Below are positions 20,045 to 30,030 of a DNA stretch of 64,000 nucleotides, piece after piece. The notes beneath the pieces are model-generated. The model was not told the DNA's origin and ran no database searches. It saw nothing but the letters and a program-made list of their open reading frames with translations. The stretch spans positions 152,909,544 to 152,973,543 of the forward strand of contig NC_057861.1 in the NCBI RefSeq assembly GCF_019393635.1, given 5' to 3'. The DNA is from Dromiciops gliroides. Lineage: Eukaryota > Chordata > Mammalia > Microbiotheria > Microbiotheriidae. Both the position numbers and the translations under genes were made by a program. How positions within the stretch are numbered: position 1 is the stretch's first letter; each line of letters starts with the position of its first letter.

Positions 20045-20290
20045 CATAGATTTTGTTATTGTTGTTCAGCTGTGTCTAACTCTTCATGACCCCATTTGGG
20101 TTTTACTTGGCAAAGATACTAGAGTGGTTTGCCATTTCCTTCTCCAGATCATTTTACAGGTGAGAAACAAGCAAACTAGGTTAAGTGACTTGCTCAGGTT
20201 CATACAGCTAGTAAGGATCTGAGGCCAAATTTAAACTCACAAAAATGACTCTTTCTGATTCCAGGCCCAGTATTCTATCCACTGCACCAC
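20045..20290 (-). mobile_element. RTE-tailed tRNA-derived SINE
   Basis: 'ttgttattgttgttcagctgtgtctaactcttcatgaccccatttgggttttacttggcaaagatactagagtggtttgccatttccttctccag' followed by the antisense tRNA-SINE body and 'ctatccactgcaccac'. Same family as 7660-7880. Confidence 0.8.
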
Positions 20291-20334
20291 TAATAGTGAC
20301 AGAGTTCATGGCCTCAGGCTACTGTTAGGCCTCT

Positions 20335-21113
20335 GCCTTTTTTTTCCCCTTTTCCTCCACTTTATTTCATACTCCTACCCCACACCACCATAATAATGAC
20401 TTCTTAATTTAAACTGAAAACCATTAGGGTTTCTGGAAAGGTGTGTGTACTGGAGGGAGCGGGGGAAGGACCGGTAGGGGGAGGTGCAGGAGGAAGAAGA
20501 ATGGTATCTTTCACAGCTTGAGGTGTTGCAGGGGAGAGGAAGAGACAAGTCAGTGGATGATCTTGACAGGGCTCTTGAAGTTACCAGCTGCCTGAAGCTG
20601 CAGTTGACAGGCCATAGGGTGGATATTGAACCCATACAGCCTGGGCACAAATTGTTCAGCAGTCCATTTGGGCCTGTACTCAGGATTCATGAAGAACATG
20701 TGGGGAAAGCCAGTGCCAAAGTAAGCACCATCTGTGTGGTGGTGCCTGGACAACTTGGGGGTATAAACATCCATGCACTTGGGGGAGTATATCCTCATCA
20801 TGACCTCACCTGGTATGTCTGACAGTCCAATGGGTAACATGGACTGCTTTTCACAATATATATGGGGATAATAGCCAAAGTCTCCCTACTGGCATTTTTC
20901 CAACATCTGGGCAATGCCACAGTTTGTGAGGATGTAATGAGCAGGAATAAGTCCATCCAGCATCTCTGCTGCCTGCCCAATCAGGTCACTCTGGCTGGGG
21001 TTGTCCTCGAAGTCCTTATCAGGTTCCAAGTTGAGGATCATGTCTAGTGCCTTCCTATAATAGGCACCTGTTCATTGAGCCCTGTGAGGTTGAACTTGTC
21101 TTGGATATAGTCA
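20335..21113 (-). pseudogene. CSNK2B: CSNK2B (casein kinase II beta) processed pseudogene
   Basis: The minus-strand frame 20840-20550 reads [59 protein letters not shown] and ends at TGA: the C-terminal half of the CK2 regulatory subunit. Upstream, up to about 21110, the same protein continues ([51 protein letters not shown]) with an in-frame TAG just before GDFGY and a one-base deletion near 21062. Roughly the first 30 of 215 codons are missing. Below the stop are a 3' UTR, an AATAAAGTGG signal near 20370 and an A-rich tail at 20338-20350: a spliced, polyadenylated retrocopy. Two of the four zinc-binding cysteines are changed (GYYP and YSPKC in place of the family's GYCP and YCPKC). It is not functional as a kinase subunit. 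Confidence 0.93.
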
Positions 21114-21240
21114 CACACATATGTATACATGTATGTATGTATATGTGTGTAGATATGTATATCTGCATATATATACATGTATACACATATACACATATGC
21201 ACATACACTTATACCTATACCTATATGATTTTTATTCTCA
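21114..21240. repeat. TATG/TACA-rich microsatellite
   Basis: Imperfect (TATG)n/(TACACA)n run directly abutting the truncated 5' end of the CSNK2B pseudogene. It obscures any target-site duplication. Confidence 0.85.
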
Positions 21241-21535
21241 AATCATCCTCTAATATATCAATTCTGTTGGAACAAATTCACATTTTCAAAACAAGCATTA
21301 TAGCGGAACTGACTATGGTTCTTCTTGGCATAGTATCTGTTATAGCACCATCGGCTTTTGGGTATTTTCCTGACATTTTTTCTGGAGTTAGTGCTGGTGA
21401 TGATGATAATGGCAATGATGGAAGATGAAGAAAAATCTTGAGTCAACAAAATTTCTATTATTTGGAACAAGATATTTTGACCCGCAAGTCTGGAACTAGC
21501 TGGTCAACTTGGGAAATTGAAGAGTTTGTTGATTC
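21241..21535. other. Unassigned sequence
   Basis: Two overlapping frames on opposite strands (21177-21428 plus, 21258-21470 minus) have no recognised domain. No repeat was identified. Confidence 0.3.
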
Positions 21536-21539
21536 TTAT

Positions 21540-21650
21540 TAGACTTTAAGCTTCATGACAGAGATCATGTCTTATTTAATTTTCTCAATCAGCTAGAAGA
21601 GTGGTCTTCACATAATATTTACTTAGTAAATGTATGTTGAATTGAGTTAA
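21540..21650 (+). mobile_element. L2-type 3' tail
   Basis: 'tagactttaagcttcatgacagagatcatgtcttatttaattttctcaatcagctagaagagtgg...atatttacttagtaaatgtatgttgaattga' is a diverged L2 tail. Confidence 0.55.
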
Positions 21651-22685
21651 ATTGGCCAAGACCAGATCAACCTTTTACATAGAGTGAGCCAAAAGGCCAT
21701 TCACTGTGTCACTCTTAAACCTCTGGGAGACAAGGTAAAGAAGATATTGTGACACTTGGTTTTATCCTAAAAATAATTTTTAATATTAGCTATTTTTCTT
21801 TTATTTCCTTTCTTGTCACTAACTCTGTGGCTTTATCTCACTATCCTATGCCATTGATGTATTATAACTATCAGTTTTACGCTCAGACTTTTATTCAGCA
21901 AATGGGAGGAATCCACACAATTCATGGCTAGGCTTTTATGACTTTCATTTTAAAATCCTATGAAACTCTCTTTTCAAAAATAGGATCACTGAAGATGAGC
22001 TCTATGAAAAGAACATTCTGTTTCTCAATAGCAATAGTCTGACTCCCTTTCTTTGCATTATATTTCCTTTATCCTGATAATCTAATATTATCTAGAAGAA
22101 GGATTTAAGGCTTCATTTTTCTTTGTCCTACAGTTGCTCCCAAATACTTTTTCTAATCAAAATGCTCCATTACATATCCCCCCTATGCATTTTCCAGAAA
22201 ACATGCTTTCTTTTATATTTAGCAAAAAAAGGGGGGAAGGTAGAGAACAGACATTGACTATCTCATAACTACTTCCAATTTTGCAATATACTTGAGTAAG
22301 ATAAAACATTTTATTAGTTTTGTCCATTTTAGGGATTTTTGTTTTCCTACTGATCCAAATGTAGGGCAGCCCCACGCTTTTCAGTCATATTAAAAAAACA
22401 GAATGTAAACACACTTTCATGATGACATAGAAGCAGTAATAAATTCTTGGAGCTTGCTGTAGACATGGCACATTATCAATGTAACATAGACATAATGGAA
22501 AAAATAATCTAATATGATGGTGTGTGTCTATGGGGGAGGAGGCATGTGTATATATACACATATATGTATACACACATATATACAATACACATAAGCATAC
22601 ATATTTACACATATACAACACGTAGAAAATTCTTTTCTCCTCATATTTTTTATCAAATAAGAGTATGCTGAGTTGTAGATATATA
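21651..22685. other. Unassigned sequence with a microsatellite
   Basis: AT-rich and unrecognised apart from a (TATACACA)-like run at about 22548-22615. No coding signal. Confidence 0.35.
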
Positions 22686-22689
22686 AGAT

Positions 22690-22865
22690 CATATATAAGA
22701 CTTAGAGCTAGAAGGGACTTCAGATACCATCTAGATTGATGCCTTCATTTTGCAAATGATAAACATAAATTCCGGGGGGGGGGGTGTTGTGACTTGTCCA
22801 AAGTCATATAAGAAATAGGTATCATTGGTGGGATTTGAACCCAGGCCTATAAGCCACATGACCAA
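22690..22865 (-). mobile_element. MIR-type SINE, antisense
   Basis: 'agacttagagctagaagggacttcagataccatctagattgatgccttcattttgcaaatgataaac' then 'gtgacttgtccaaagtcatataagaaa...gggatttgaacccaggcc'. Confidence 0.65.
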
Positions 22866-22989
22866 CAAAATGGAAGACCAGACCTTTTCTCTGATTCTCA
22901 TGATAATCTCTTGGACTTCTCTAAAACAGAAAATATGTATCAAAGATAAAGCAATTTCAGCTGTTTCAAAGGTCTGACATCAAGAACTA

Positions 22990-24000
22990 AAAGGTTAAAA
23001 ACTCCATGACTAATTAATAACTCAAGCCCACTCAGTGCCTCTTCTCCTACAACCCATAATCATCCCACTAGCTGACCTGATCTACAGGCTTGCTGCAGAC
23101 TGTAACACTGATATATCCCTGTCCCTGCTCTCCTTTTCAATAGCTGGAGATCCCAACCCTAAGGTATAGAGATTTTCTGAGGTCTTGATGGCCGGAGGCA
23201 TAGTAGCATTCTGTGCTGCATCAGAGCTCTGTGGGAGAGCAGGGAACGGGGCAGGACATATGTACAGACATAATAAAGCTTAATTCTTACTCCCTGATTC
23301 CACTTCCTCCCAGAGATCCAAACACTGAAAGGCAGAAATTTTCCCAAGCTGTAATACCACCAGTATGACAGAGCTCTGTACTGCTGGGCCAAAGAACAGA
23401 GGAAAAGGAGCAGGACATCATGTGAGCAGCGCTGAGGGAAAGAGCTCAGGATCCACTGAGGTAAGTTCTATCCTTCCAAAAGTCACTTGGGCAGAAACCT
23501 AAGCTAGAGAACTGTGAATTACCCAGTGTGAAAGGTGACTGAGAGGCTTCGAGATTCAGCCCCCATGGAAACTAGCATCAGAGGGGAGGGAATCAGAAAG
23601 TGACCAATAGGGGAAAATAAGTTTAAAAAAAGAAAAGAAATTATCAAAGATCTCAAAAGGAAGACCACTCAAAGATCCTGAGTACAAGAACATAAATCAA
23701 CAGTGAAGACATTAAAAGCAGAGGAAAATATGGCCTCTAGATCTAATAAACAAGTTCAGAATCTATAAATAAATGCTGTAAAACAAAGGAAAACAATTCA
23801 ACACTTTTGAAAGGCAGAAGACCTGTGGATTTTGAAAACACCATGAAACTGCAACATTTTTTTCTGAGTGATTTAAAAGAGAAATGAGAAGTGTGAGAGC
23901 AGAATTTATGGCCTGCACAGCAGAAATAATTAGCAGAACAGGAAAACTTAAATCTGCATGGCAAGTCTTACTAAAAATACAAAAATGAGGACACCTGATT
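22990..24000 (+). mobile_element. Possible L1 5' UTR/ORF1-side fragment
   Basis: The layout (GC-richer leader at 23150-23580 with 'ggtaagttctatccttccaaaagtcacttgggcagaaacctaa', then an A-rich segment with 'cagaagacctgtggattttg...gagtgatttaaaagagaaatgagaag') resembles the 5' half of marsupial L1. I did not recover an ORF1 frame, so this is tentative. Confidence 0.3.
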
Positions 24001-25318
24001 GAGAATGCAAAAACACAAAAGTAAAAGATAATCTGAACCCAATCTCTCTAATTCCAGATCCAGAACTGTTTTCTTTATATGACATTGCCTCCATTTTCAC
24101 AAATTGTGAAGATTTCTTCAGATGAAATCCATTTAGTCAAAGCACTAATTTTATTGAAAGTAGAGTTCTGTTAGATAAACATTTTCTTTACCTTCCAGGT
24201 CAGTCCCATTAAGAACCACAGAAATGTTATCATGTTACTTAGCTAAAAGCAGTATTCAAATAAAAAAATGAAAGAAGAGACAGTTACAATACTAAGGAGT
24301 CAAAGAAATGAAATGGGAAGATGGAGGAATATTTGTCATCTTTATAAACTTACTTAAAGGCCTGAAAGCCATAGAAATACTTTTAATATACCAATGAACT
24401 GGGGACCCCAAAACCAGAGAAATATATATTCTTGGAACTTCTACTTGATTTTTTTTTTGCTTTACTATAATGTTAATAGCCAAGCTCAATGATAGGAACT
24501 GCTCAGAATTATAGAACTCTTGAGACCTGAGCCCCCACTATCATTCCAAGTAATGTCATTTCTGAAGCCCAGATTCCTCTGACAAGATTTCCTTTATCTC
24601 TGTGAAGAAAACGTCTGAATGAACTGCTGAATGTATTTTTAAATGCCTTTGGTTATGTCATTTCAAAATTAGATCCCTCAACAAAGGAGATATGCTGCAG
24701 ACATTTACAGAAAAGTCGCTGTCCTCTGATAAGCTTAAGGCATTTCTCTACAGACATTTGCAAAGACAGATATAAATGTCTTCTGTAATTTCATAAATGT
24801 TTCTTAGGCTTTCATTCTGTGCCACCATTGTTATACAGAACCATTTTCTTTACATTACTTAGAAAAGCTTTCCCTATCAATTCCTCCTTGATGTTGCACA
24901 GTCCAAGATCACTTATCTTCTGCTTGATCTTTGTGCCTTTATTTCTAATGTTTTCAGTTCTCTGGTTTCAATGCTAACTAAGTAAACTTTTGTGTCTTCC
25001 AAAGGTGAACGAATAGAATCAAGAGCAGAAACTCCTAGGCATTTTCATAATGTGTGACTGCACATTAATTGACTTTTAAAGAATGTCATTAAAGAAATAT
25101 TTAATCAAAAAAGAATATAGGAGGGTCATGGCCTGTGTATTCTACTGGTATTGTCACAGTATCAAAAGAAAGCAAGGAAAGCTCCTAGTATCCAGGGTGG
25201 ACCTCCAGTGGCAAACTTATGGGAAAGCATGGACAAGAATCATGCAGTGGGATGAGCAGGCATGGGTGGACTATAATCTGCATTGTTTGAGAGAACATCT
25301 AACTTGGTGAGGTCACAG
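24001..25318. other. Unassigned AT-rich sequence
   Basis: No repeat named. Frames at 24292-24489 and 25083-25310 are short and featureless. This could be unique sequence. Confidence 0.35.
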
Positions 25319-25464
25319 AGATATTTAAGTTGTCAGTCAGACAATAAACACTTATTAAGTATCTACCATGTGCCAGGTACTGTGTTTAGTGCTAGGGATA
25401 AAAAGAAAGGAAAAAGACAGAACCAACTCTCTTGAAGCTCATAATCTAATGAGGGAGACAATAT

Positions 25465-25700
25465 GAAAATAGCTAGGTGGCATAGTGGATAGTGCACTGG
25501 GGCTTGGGGTCGTGAAGACTTATCTCTCTGAGTTCAAATTTGGCCTCAGACACTAACTAGCTGTGTAACCCTGGACAAGTCACTTGACCCTGTTTCTCCT
25601 AGAAAAGGAAATAGCAAACCACTCCAGTATCCTTGCCAAGAAAACTCCAAGTGGACTCACAAAGAGTCAGACACAACTGAAATGACTGAACAACAGCAGC
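25465..25700 (+). mobile_element. RTE-tailed tRNA-derived SINE (sense)
   Basis: Head AGCTAGGTGGCATAGTGG, body 'gagttcaaatttggcctcag...ctgtgtaaccctggacaagtcac', then 'atagcaaaccactccagtatccttgccaagaaaactcc' and the BovB-like tail 'ctcacaaagagtcagacacaactgaaatgactgaacaacagcag'. This is the most complete sense copy in the window. Confidence 0.85.
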
Positions 25701-25788
25701 ATGTACAAACAAGATATATCCAGGTTAAGCTGGAGAGAATCAATAGGGAAAAGCAGGAGTGTGCTGGTAAATGTTTACCAAGGGGCTC

Positions 25789-25792
<4 letters not shown>

Positions 25793-25842
<50 letters not shown>
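25793..25842. repeat. (GT)n microsatellite
   Basis: About 20 GT repeats followed by 'atgtgtatt'. Cysteine-valine stretches in overlapping frames are a translation artefact. Confidence 0.97.
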
Positions 25843-26429
25843 TTATAATTTTATGTTTAAACTACATTATTAACATTTTCTCCATCATTTTCCATTCTAG
25901 ACTCTAGATGGTCAACAAAACAGTAAGTCAAGTCCCAATGTGTGGTGTTTGCTAATTTCCAAGGTATAAATGCTTACAATTAAAATTTTTTAAATGCCCC
26001 TCCCAAGGCAATAGATCTGGCTCTAGCACCCAACTATAGGTAAGGCACTAGGATTAATGAGGATCAGGAATGGTCTGGTGTAGAAAGTGAGATTTTATCT
26101 GGGACTTGAAGGAAGCCAGAGAAGCCACAAGACGGAGATGAGGAAGGAGAGTCTTCCAGACATGAGGCTAGTGTCACTGTATTTCAGAGTACATGTTTGG
26201 GGTAAGTAAGAACAGATTTTTTAAGAGAAACAGAGGAATAGTATTGTCTACATGAAGGGTAGATAACAGGATAAGAAAACATTTGGAAGATAAAAGAAGG
26301 GAGAAATAGAAGCAAATATCATGGTGGGGAGTCTTCTACAGACCTACCAACTGAGTGGAAAACTTTCTTGGATAATGGGTTGTATGATGGATTCCTGAGC
26401 ATATTCTAAAGCTGCCACTGAAACATGTT

Positions 26430-26566
26430 ATAGCTGTTTGCCTCAGTTTCCTCATCTGTAAAATAAGCTGGAGAAGGAAATGACAACCCACTCCAGGATC
26501 TTTGCCAAGAAAATCCCCAAAGAGGTCATGATGGGTCAGACACGACTGAAAAACAACTAAATTGAG
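26430..26566 (+). mobile_element. RTE-tailed SINE, 3' half
   Basis: 'tttgcctcagtttcctcatctgtaaaataagctggagaaggaaatgacaacccactccaggatctttgcc' and 'ggtcatgatgggtcagacacgactgaaaaacaac'. The GTCAGACACGACTGAA tail keeps its CpG. Confidence 0.75.
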
Positions 26567-26649
26567 AGTTAAACATAGAAGATGATAATAAAAATGTCAA
26601 ATTCAATCTTAAATGGTATTAATAGAACAATGTCTAGAAAAAGGGAAGA

Positions 26650-27340
26650 ATTCCATTGTACTCTGCATAGACCACTTCTAGAGTTTTGTGTTCAGTTCTA
26701 GATGACATGTTTAAAGGTAATATTGACGGGGTGAAATCTGCCCAGAGGATAATCAGCATGAAAAGATATCAAAACATACTATATGGTCTGATGAAGGCAT
26801 ACTGGGGTGAGGAAGACTCTTAGGTGGGAAGGGGTGATATAATAACCTTCTTCAAATATTTGAAAGGTTATCATATAGGCTCCAGAAAGAAAAACTAGGA
26901 TCAATAGGTAGAAGTCACTAGCTGGGAGATCCTTAAGCTCTCTTAGTCTCAATTTTTTCATCTACAAAATGGGGATAATGATAGCACCTATCTCACAGGG
27001 TTGTGATCATCAAATTAGTTAATATACATAAACTGCTATGGAAATCTCTAAGTGTTACATAAATGCCAATATTATTATTATCATCATCATCATCATCATC
27101 AAATTAAGGAGAAGAATTGTTTTAACCCAATGGAAAGGAGAAATTCCTAACAATTCAAGTTTTCTGGAATGATGTGAACTACCCTGTACATATAGAAAGT
27201 TCCTTCTTAGTCCCTTGAAGTGTTCAAAAGTAGGCTTAATGGGCACTTCTCAGGAGTCAAAGGGGACAAGGGGGTTTACACAACAGGTCAGAGTTAGCCT
27301 ATATCACCTCTAACGTCTCTTCCAATTCTCAAACAGCAAT
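26650..27340 (+). mobile_element. L3/CR1 LINE 3' region, interrupted by MIR and (ATC)n
   Basis: 'ccattgtactctgcatagaccacttctagagttttgtgttcagttctag' (26655), 'ggaagactcttaggtgg...ataaccttcttcaaatatttgaaagg' (26810s), then 'gaaattcctaacaattcaagttttctggaatgatgtg' and 'cctctaacgtctcttccaattc' (27145-27320) give the L3/CR1 order. A sense MIR (about 26905-27070: 'gctgggagatccttaagctctcttagtctcaattttttcatctacaaaatggggataatg') and (ATC)n at 27075-27102 split it. Confidence 0.75.
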
Positions 27341-27710
27341 TGTAGATGAAGATCAGAAGAGATTGATGGAGGTGGCTAAAAAGGGTTAACAGATAACATA
27401 AGACTTCATCAATAGTAGTAAGAAGAGTTGACAGAGAAACTAAGACCTGAGTAACCAGAGGGTTACTTTTGTTAACCTGGAAACTAAGGAAACCATCAAT
27501 ATAGGAGAAATAAGGTCTCATCTAATCGGGGCAGAAGAACTATAGCTCATGGTATTGCAAAGCTTGGAAGCTAGGAATACCCAAAGATGGGAAATCTGTC
27601 TTAAATTTATCATCTGTAAAATGGAAATAATAATATCCATAGGTTAGATCAATAAACAAGAGTATAATGTTTCTTTGGAAAGAACAAGGTAATGAATGTA
27701 AGAAGTTTTA
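27341..27710. other. Unassigned sequence
   Basis: No recognisable repeat or gene. Confidence 0.3.
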
Positions 27711-27878
27711 AAAAGGTAATTGGGGGGCAGCTAGGGGACACAGTGGATAAAAAATTGGCCCTGGATTCAGGAGGACCTGAGTTCAAATCCAGCCTCAGAC
27801 ATTTGACACTTACTAGCTGTGTGACCCTGAGCAAGTCACTTAACCCTCATTGCCCCACAAAAAAAAAAAAGGTAATTG
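27711..27878 (+). mobile_element. WSINE1-type SINE with 12-bp TSD
   Basis: The body is about 27723-27866. AAAAGGTAATTG occurs at 27711-27722 and 27867-27878. It is subfamily-A-like ('ttgacact', 'cattgccccac'). Confidence 0.95.
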
Positions 27879-28340
27879 AGAAAAGGGTAGTTGAAAATAA
27901 AATCATTTCCTGGACCTAAGCAATGATGAGTAAAAATGTAAATTAGGAACATAATTCAAATGATTTGATTTTAATAGCTTGGGACATTTTAGAATAGAGC
28001 TAAAATTAGCATAAAGTAAATGGGGCTGAGCCCCAGATACTGACATCCCAGGGTGGGGAATGATTTCTCCTGAAGGGTAGCTCCTTTCCCCATTTCCCAC
28101 TGTCAGACTGGTCCACTGGAATCCTCTACCAGATTCCTATAGGCATCATACTCTTTTTCTAACAGCATCTTTCCATGAGGATGGAGCAAACTATCCCTTT
28201 CTGTTCAAGCCACTTGACCTAGGAAACCTTACCACACAAGTTGAACAGGAAGAGTGAATGGGGTGGATTAGCTGCTAAGGTGACTTGCAGATGGCTGCAC
28301 TATAGTCCTCCATCTTGCTTCTAAAATTTTCCTCTGTTGT
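27879..28340. other. Unassigned sequence
   Basis: No repeat or exon identified. Confidence 0.3.
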
Positions 28341-28344
28341 GATA

Positions 28345-28515
28345 CAGTGGAAAGATGGCTGACTTCAGAGTCAGAGGACTTGAGTTTGAAATCTTGCTCT
28401 CCTACTTATTGCTTCTATGAATTGGGCAAATCATTTTACTTCTCTGCATTACAGTTTCTTCATCATAAAATGAAAAGCCCTTAAGGTCCCTTGTAGCTCT
28501 AAATCTATGATCTCA
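28345..28515 (+). mobile_element. MIR/THER1-like SINE
   Basis: 'gatacagtggaaagatggctgacttcagagtcagaggacttgagtttgaaatcttgc', 'gggcaaatcattttacttctctgcattacagtttcttcatcataaaatgaaaagcccttaaggtcccttgtagctctaaatctatgatc'. Confidence 0.8.
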
Positions 28516-28699
28516 GAGATTTTCTTTCCTGATCTCCCTTCCTTCTGATACTCACTGAAATATGATTTTCTCCTGAAGATGCTGTTACCCCTTGGCACCC
28601 TCTCCAAGTCATGTTGATCCTCTCAAATACAAAAGGTCATGAGGACGAAGAAACATCCTCTTCACTAATACTGTCACTGTCAGACAATCTGTCTGCCAT

Positions 28700-28805
28700 T
28701 AATGCTCAATAATCAGCAAGCATTTATTAAGCACTTACTGTGTGTCAGGTACTTTTCTAAGTTTGGGGGACATAAGTACAGAATGAAAATAACCCACTGA
28801 AAGCT
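28700..28805 (+). repeat. Family D head fragment
   Basis: 'gcaagcatttattaagcacttactgtgtgtcaggtacttttctaagtttggggg' matches the family D head. It is cut off by the 7SL copy at about 28808. Confidence 0.5.
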
Positions 28806-28807
28806 GA

Positions 28808-29000
28808 TTGTGTGTCCACACTAAGTCTGGACCAATATGGTGAGCTCCCCCACCCCACTCCTGACCTAAAGCCACTAGACTGCTTAAGTAGGGGTGAATC
28901 TGCCCAGGTGAAAAGCAGCAGGTCAAAGCTTCTGTGCCAATCATCAGTAGGGTCAGGCTGGGAAGGGGCTGCTGCCCTTCTAGTCTGGATAAGATAGGGA
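28808..29000 (+). pseudogene. RN7SL: 7SL (SRP) RNA pseudogene, 5'-truncated
   Basis: Sense order matches the 7SL S domain and 3' end: TGTGTCCACACTAAGT, 'accaatatggtgagctccc', 'gcttaagtaggggtgaatctgcccagg', GCAGCAGGTCAAAG, 'tgtgccaatcatcagtaggg', and a diverged 3' Alu-domain strand ending 'ataagatagggagagcc'. The 5' Alu domain (about the first 100 nt) is absent. An A-rich tail follows ('agagtaaaacaagacaaaatag'). Short frames on both strands are incidental. Better conserved than the copy at 7124-7409. Confidence 0.85.
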
Positions 29001-29183
29001 GAGCCAGAGTAAAACAAGACAAAATAGAACGACAAAGAGGGAAAGGAGGAAGAGAAAGATGAGGAGAAGAAGAGCTCAGAAAATCTCCTCTCTCATTATC
29101 TGAACATATATTTCTTCTCTCATTCTTCTATGGTCACTAAAAAGGAAAGGGTCACATTGAGCTCCTGTGAAAGGCTTTTTGAC

Positions 29184-29355
29184 TTAAGTCTTTTTTTTTG
29201 GTGAGGCAATTAGGGGTTAAGTGACTTGCCCAGGGTCGCACAGCTAGTAAGTGTCAAGTGTGTGAGGCTGGATTTGAACTCAGGTCCTCCTGAATCCAGG
29301 GTTGGTGCTTTATCCACTGTGCCACCTAGCTTCCCCAGACTTAAATTAAGTCTTT
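29184..29355 (-). mobile_element. WSINE1-type SINE
   Basis: The body is about 29194-29337 (GTGAGGCAATTAGGGG to CACCTAGCTTCCCC). TTAAGTCTTT occurs at 29184-29193 and 29346-29355. About eight extra bases on the right make the TSD less tidy than usual. Confidence 0.9.
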
Positions 29356-30030
29356 AATGATTTTCTCACTGTAGGCTTATGATTATGTGGAACTATTTCT
29401 TTTCTTCTCTCAGAAGTTAAGGATATTAATAATTAAGTAAGGCACCATTAGCAAAATCTGCAGAGTATTATGAAGTGACCTCATAAAAAGAACAATCACT
29501 TGAAAAGATCTTTGTTTCCAAGGCCTTTTGAAATGGTGCAGTGACTGCAGAGAATATTCCACAGCTTGTTTTATTTTCTAGAACACAAAAGTTAGTAGAT
29601 TGGTATTTTGGCATCTAAAACATTGATATCAATAGTGGGACTTCAAAAGCCAAAAGCTCAGTGTTTTGACCTCTTGAACTTGGCTTTGACATTCACTTTC
29701 TGTGACTATGCATGAATGATTCAAACTGTTTCTATGATTTTGGCCTCAAGGCAGTATTAAGCATACCCTTCCTTGTTGAAATACTCTGAAAAAATTCCAG
29801 TTTAAAAAAAATCAGAGAACAAACATTTCTCGAGTTTGCATACGTATGACATGGGCAAGAAAATAAATAAGTGACATATATATATAAAAGAGACCTGCTC
29901 TCTGCCTTCAGGCCTTTACAAGCTAAATATTCAAACAAGCCACAGAGTCCTTCTTGTACCTTACTGCCCAGGAGGTACTCTCTGATGGGTACTTTTTGGT
30001 CCAGTGACACTGGCTGTTCCACAAATAAGA
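29356..30030. other. Unassigned sequence
   Basis: The minus-strand frame 29732-30055 (107 codons) lacks known motifs and overlaps L2 sequence at its right end. I do not call it a gene. Confidence 0.35.

Larger units (their letters stand above)
25320..26395 (+). repeat. Family D repeat, interrupted by a SINE and (GT)n
   Basis: Head 'caataaacacttattaagtatctaccatgtgccaggtactgtgtttagtgctagg' and 'gaagctcataatctaatgagggagacaatatg' to 25465. It resumes with 'gtacaaacaagatatatccagg' at 25702 and 'ctgggacttgaaggaagccagagaagcc' near 26100. The RTE-tailed SINE at 25465-25695 and the GT repeat sit inside it. Confidence 0.55.

Noticed and set aside
20484..20822. 112-codon plus-strand frame
   Set aside because: It is the antisense shadow of the CSNK2B pseudogene.
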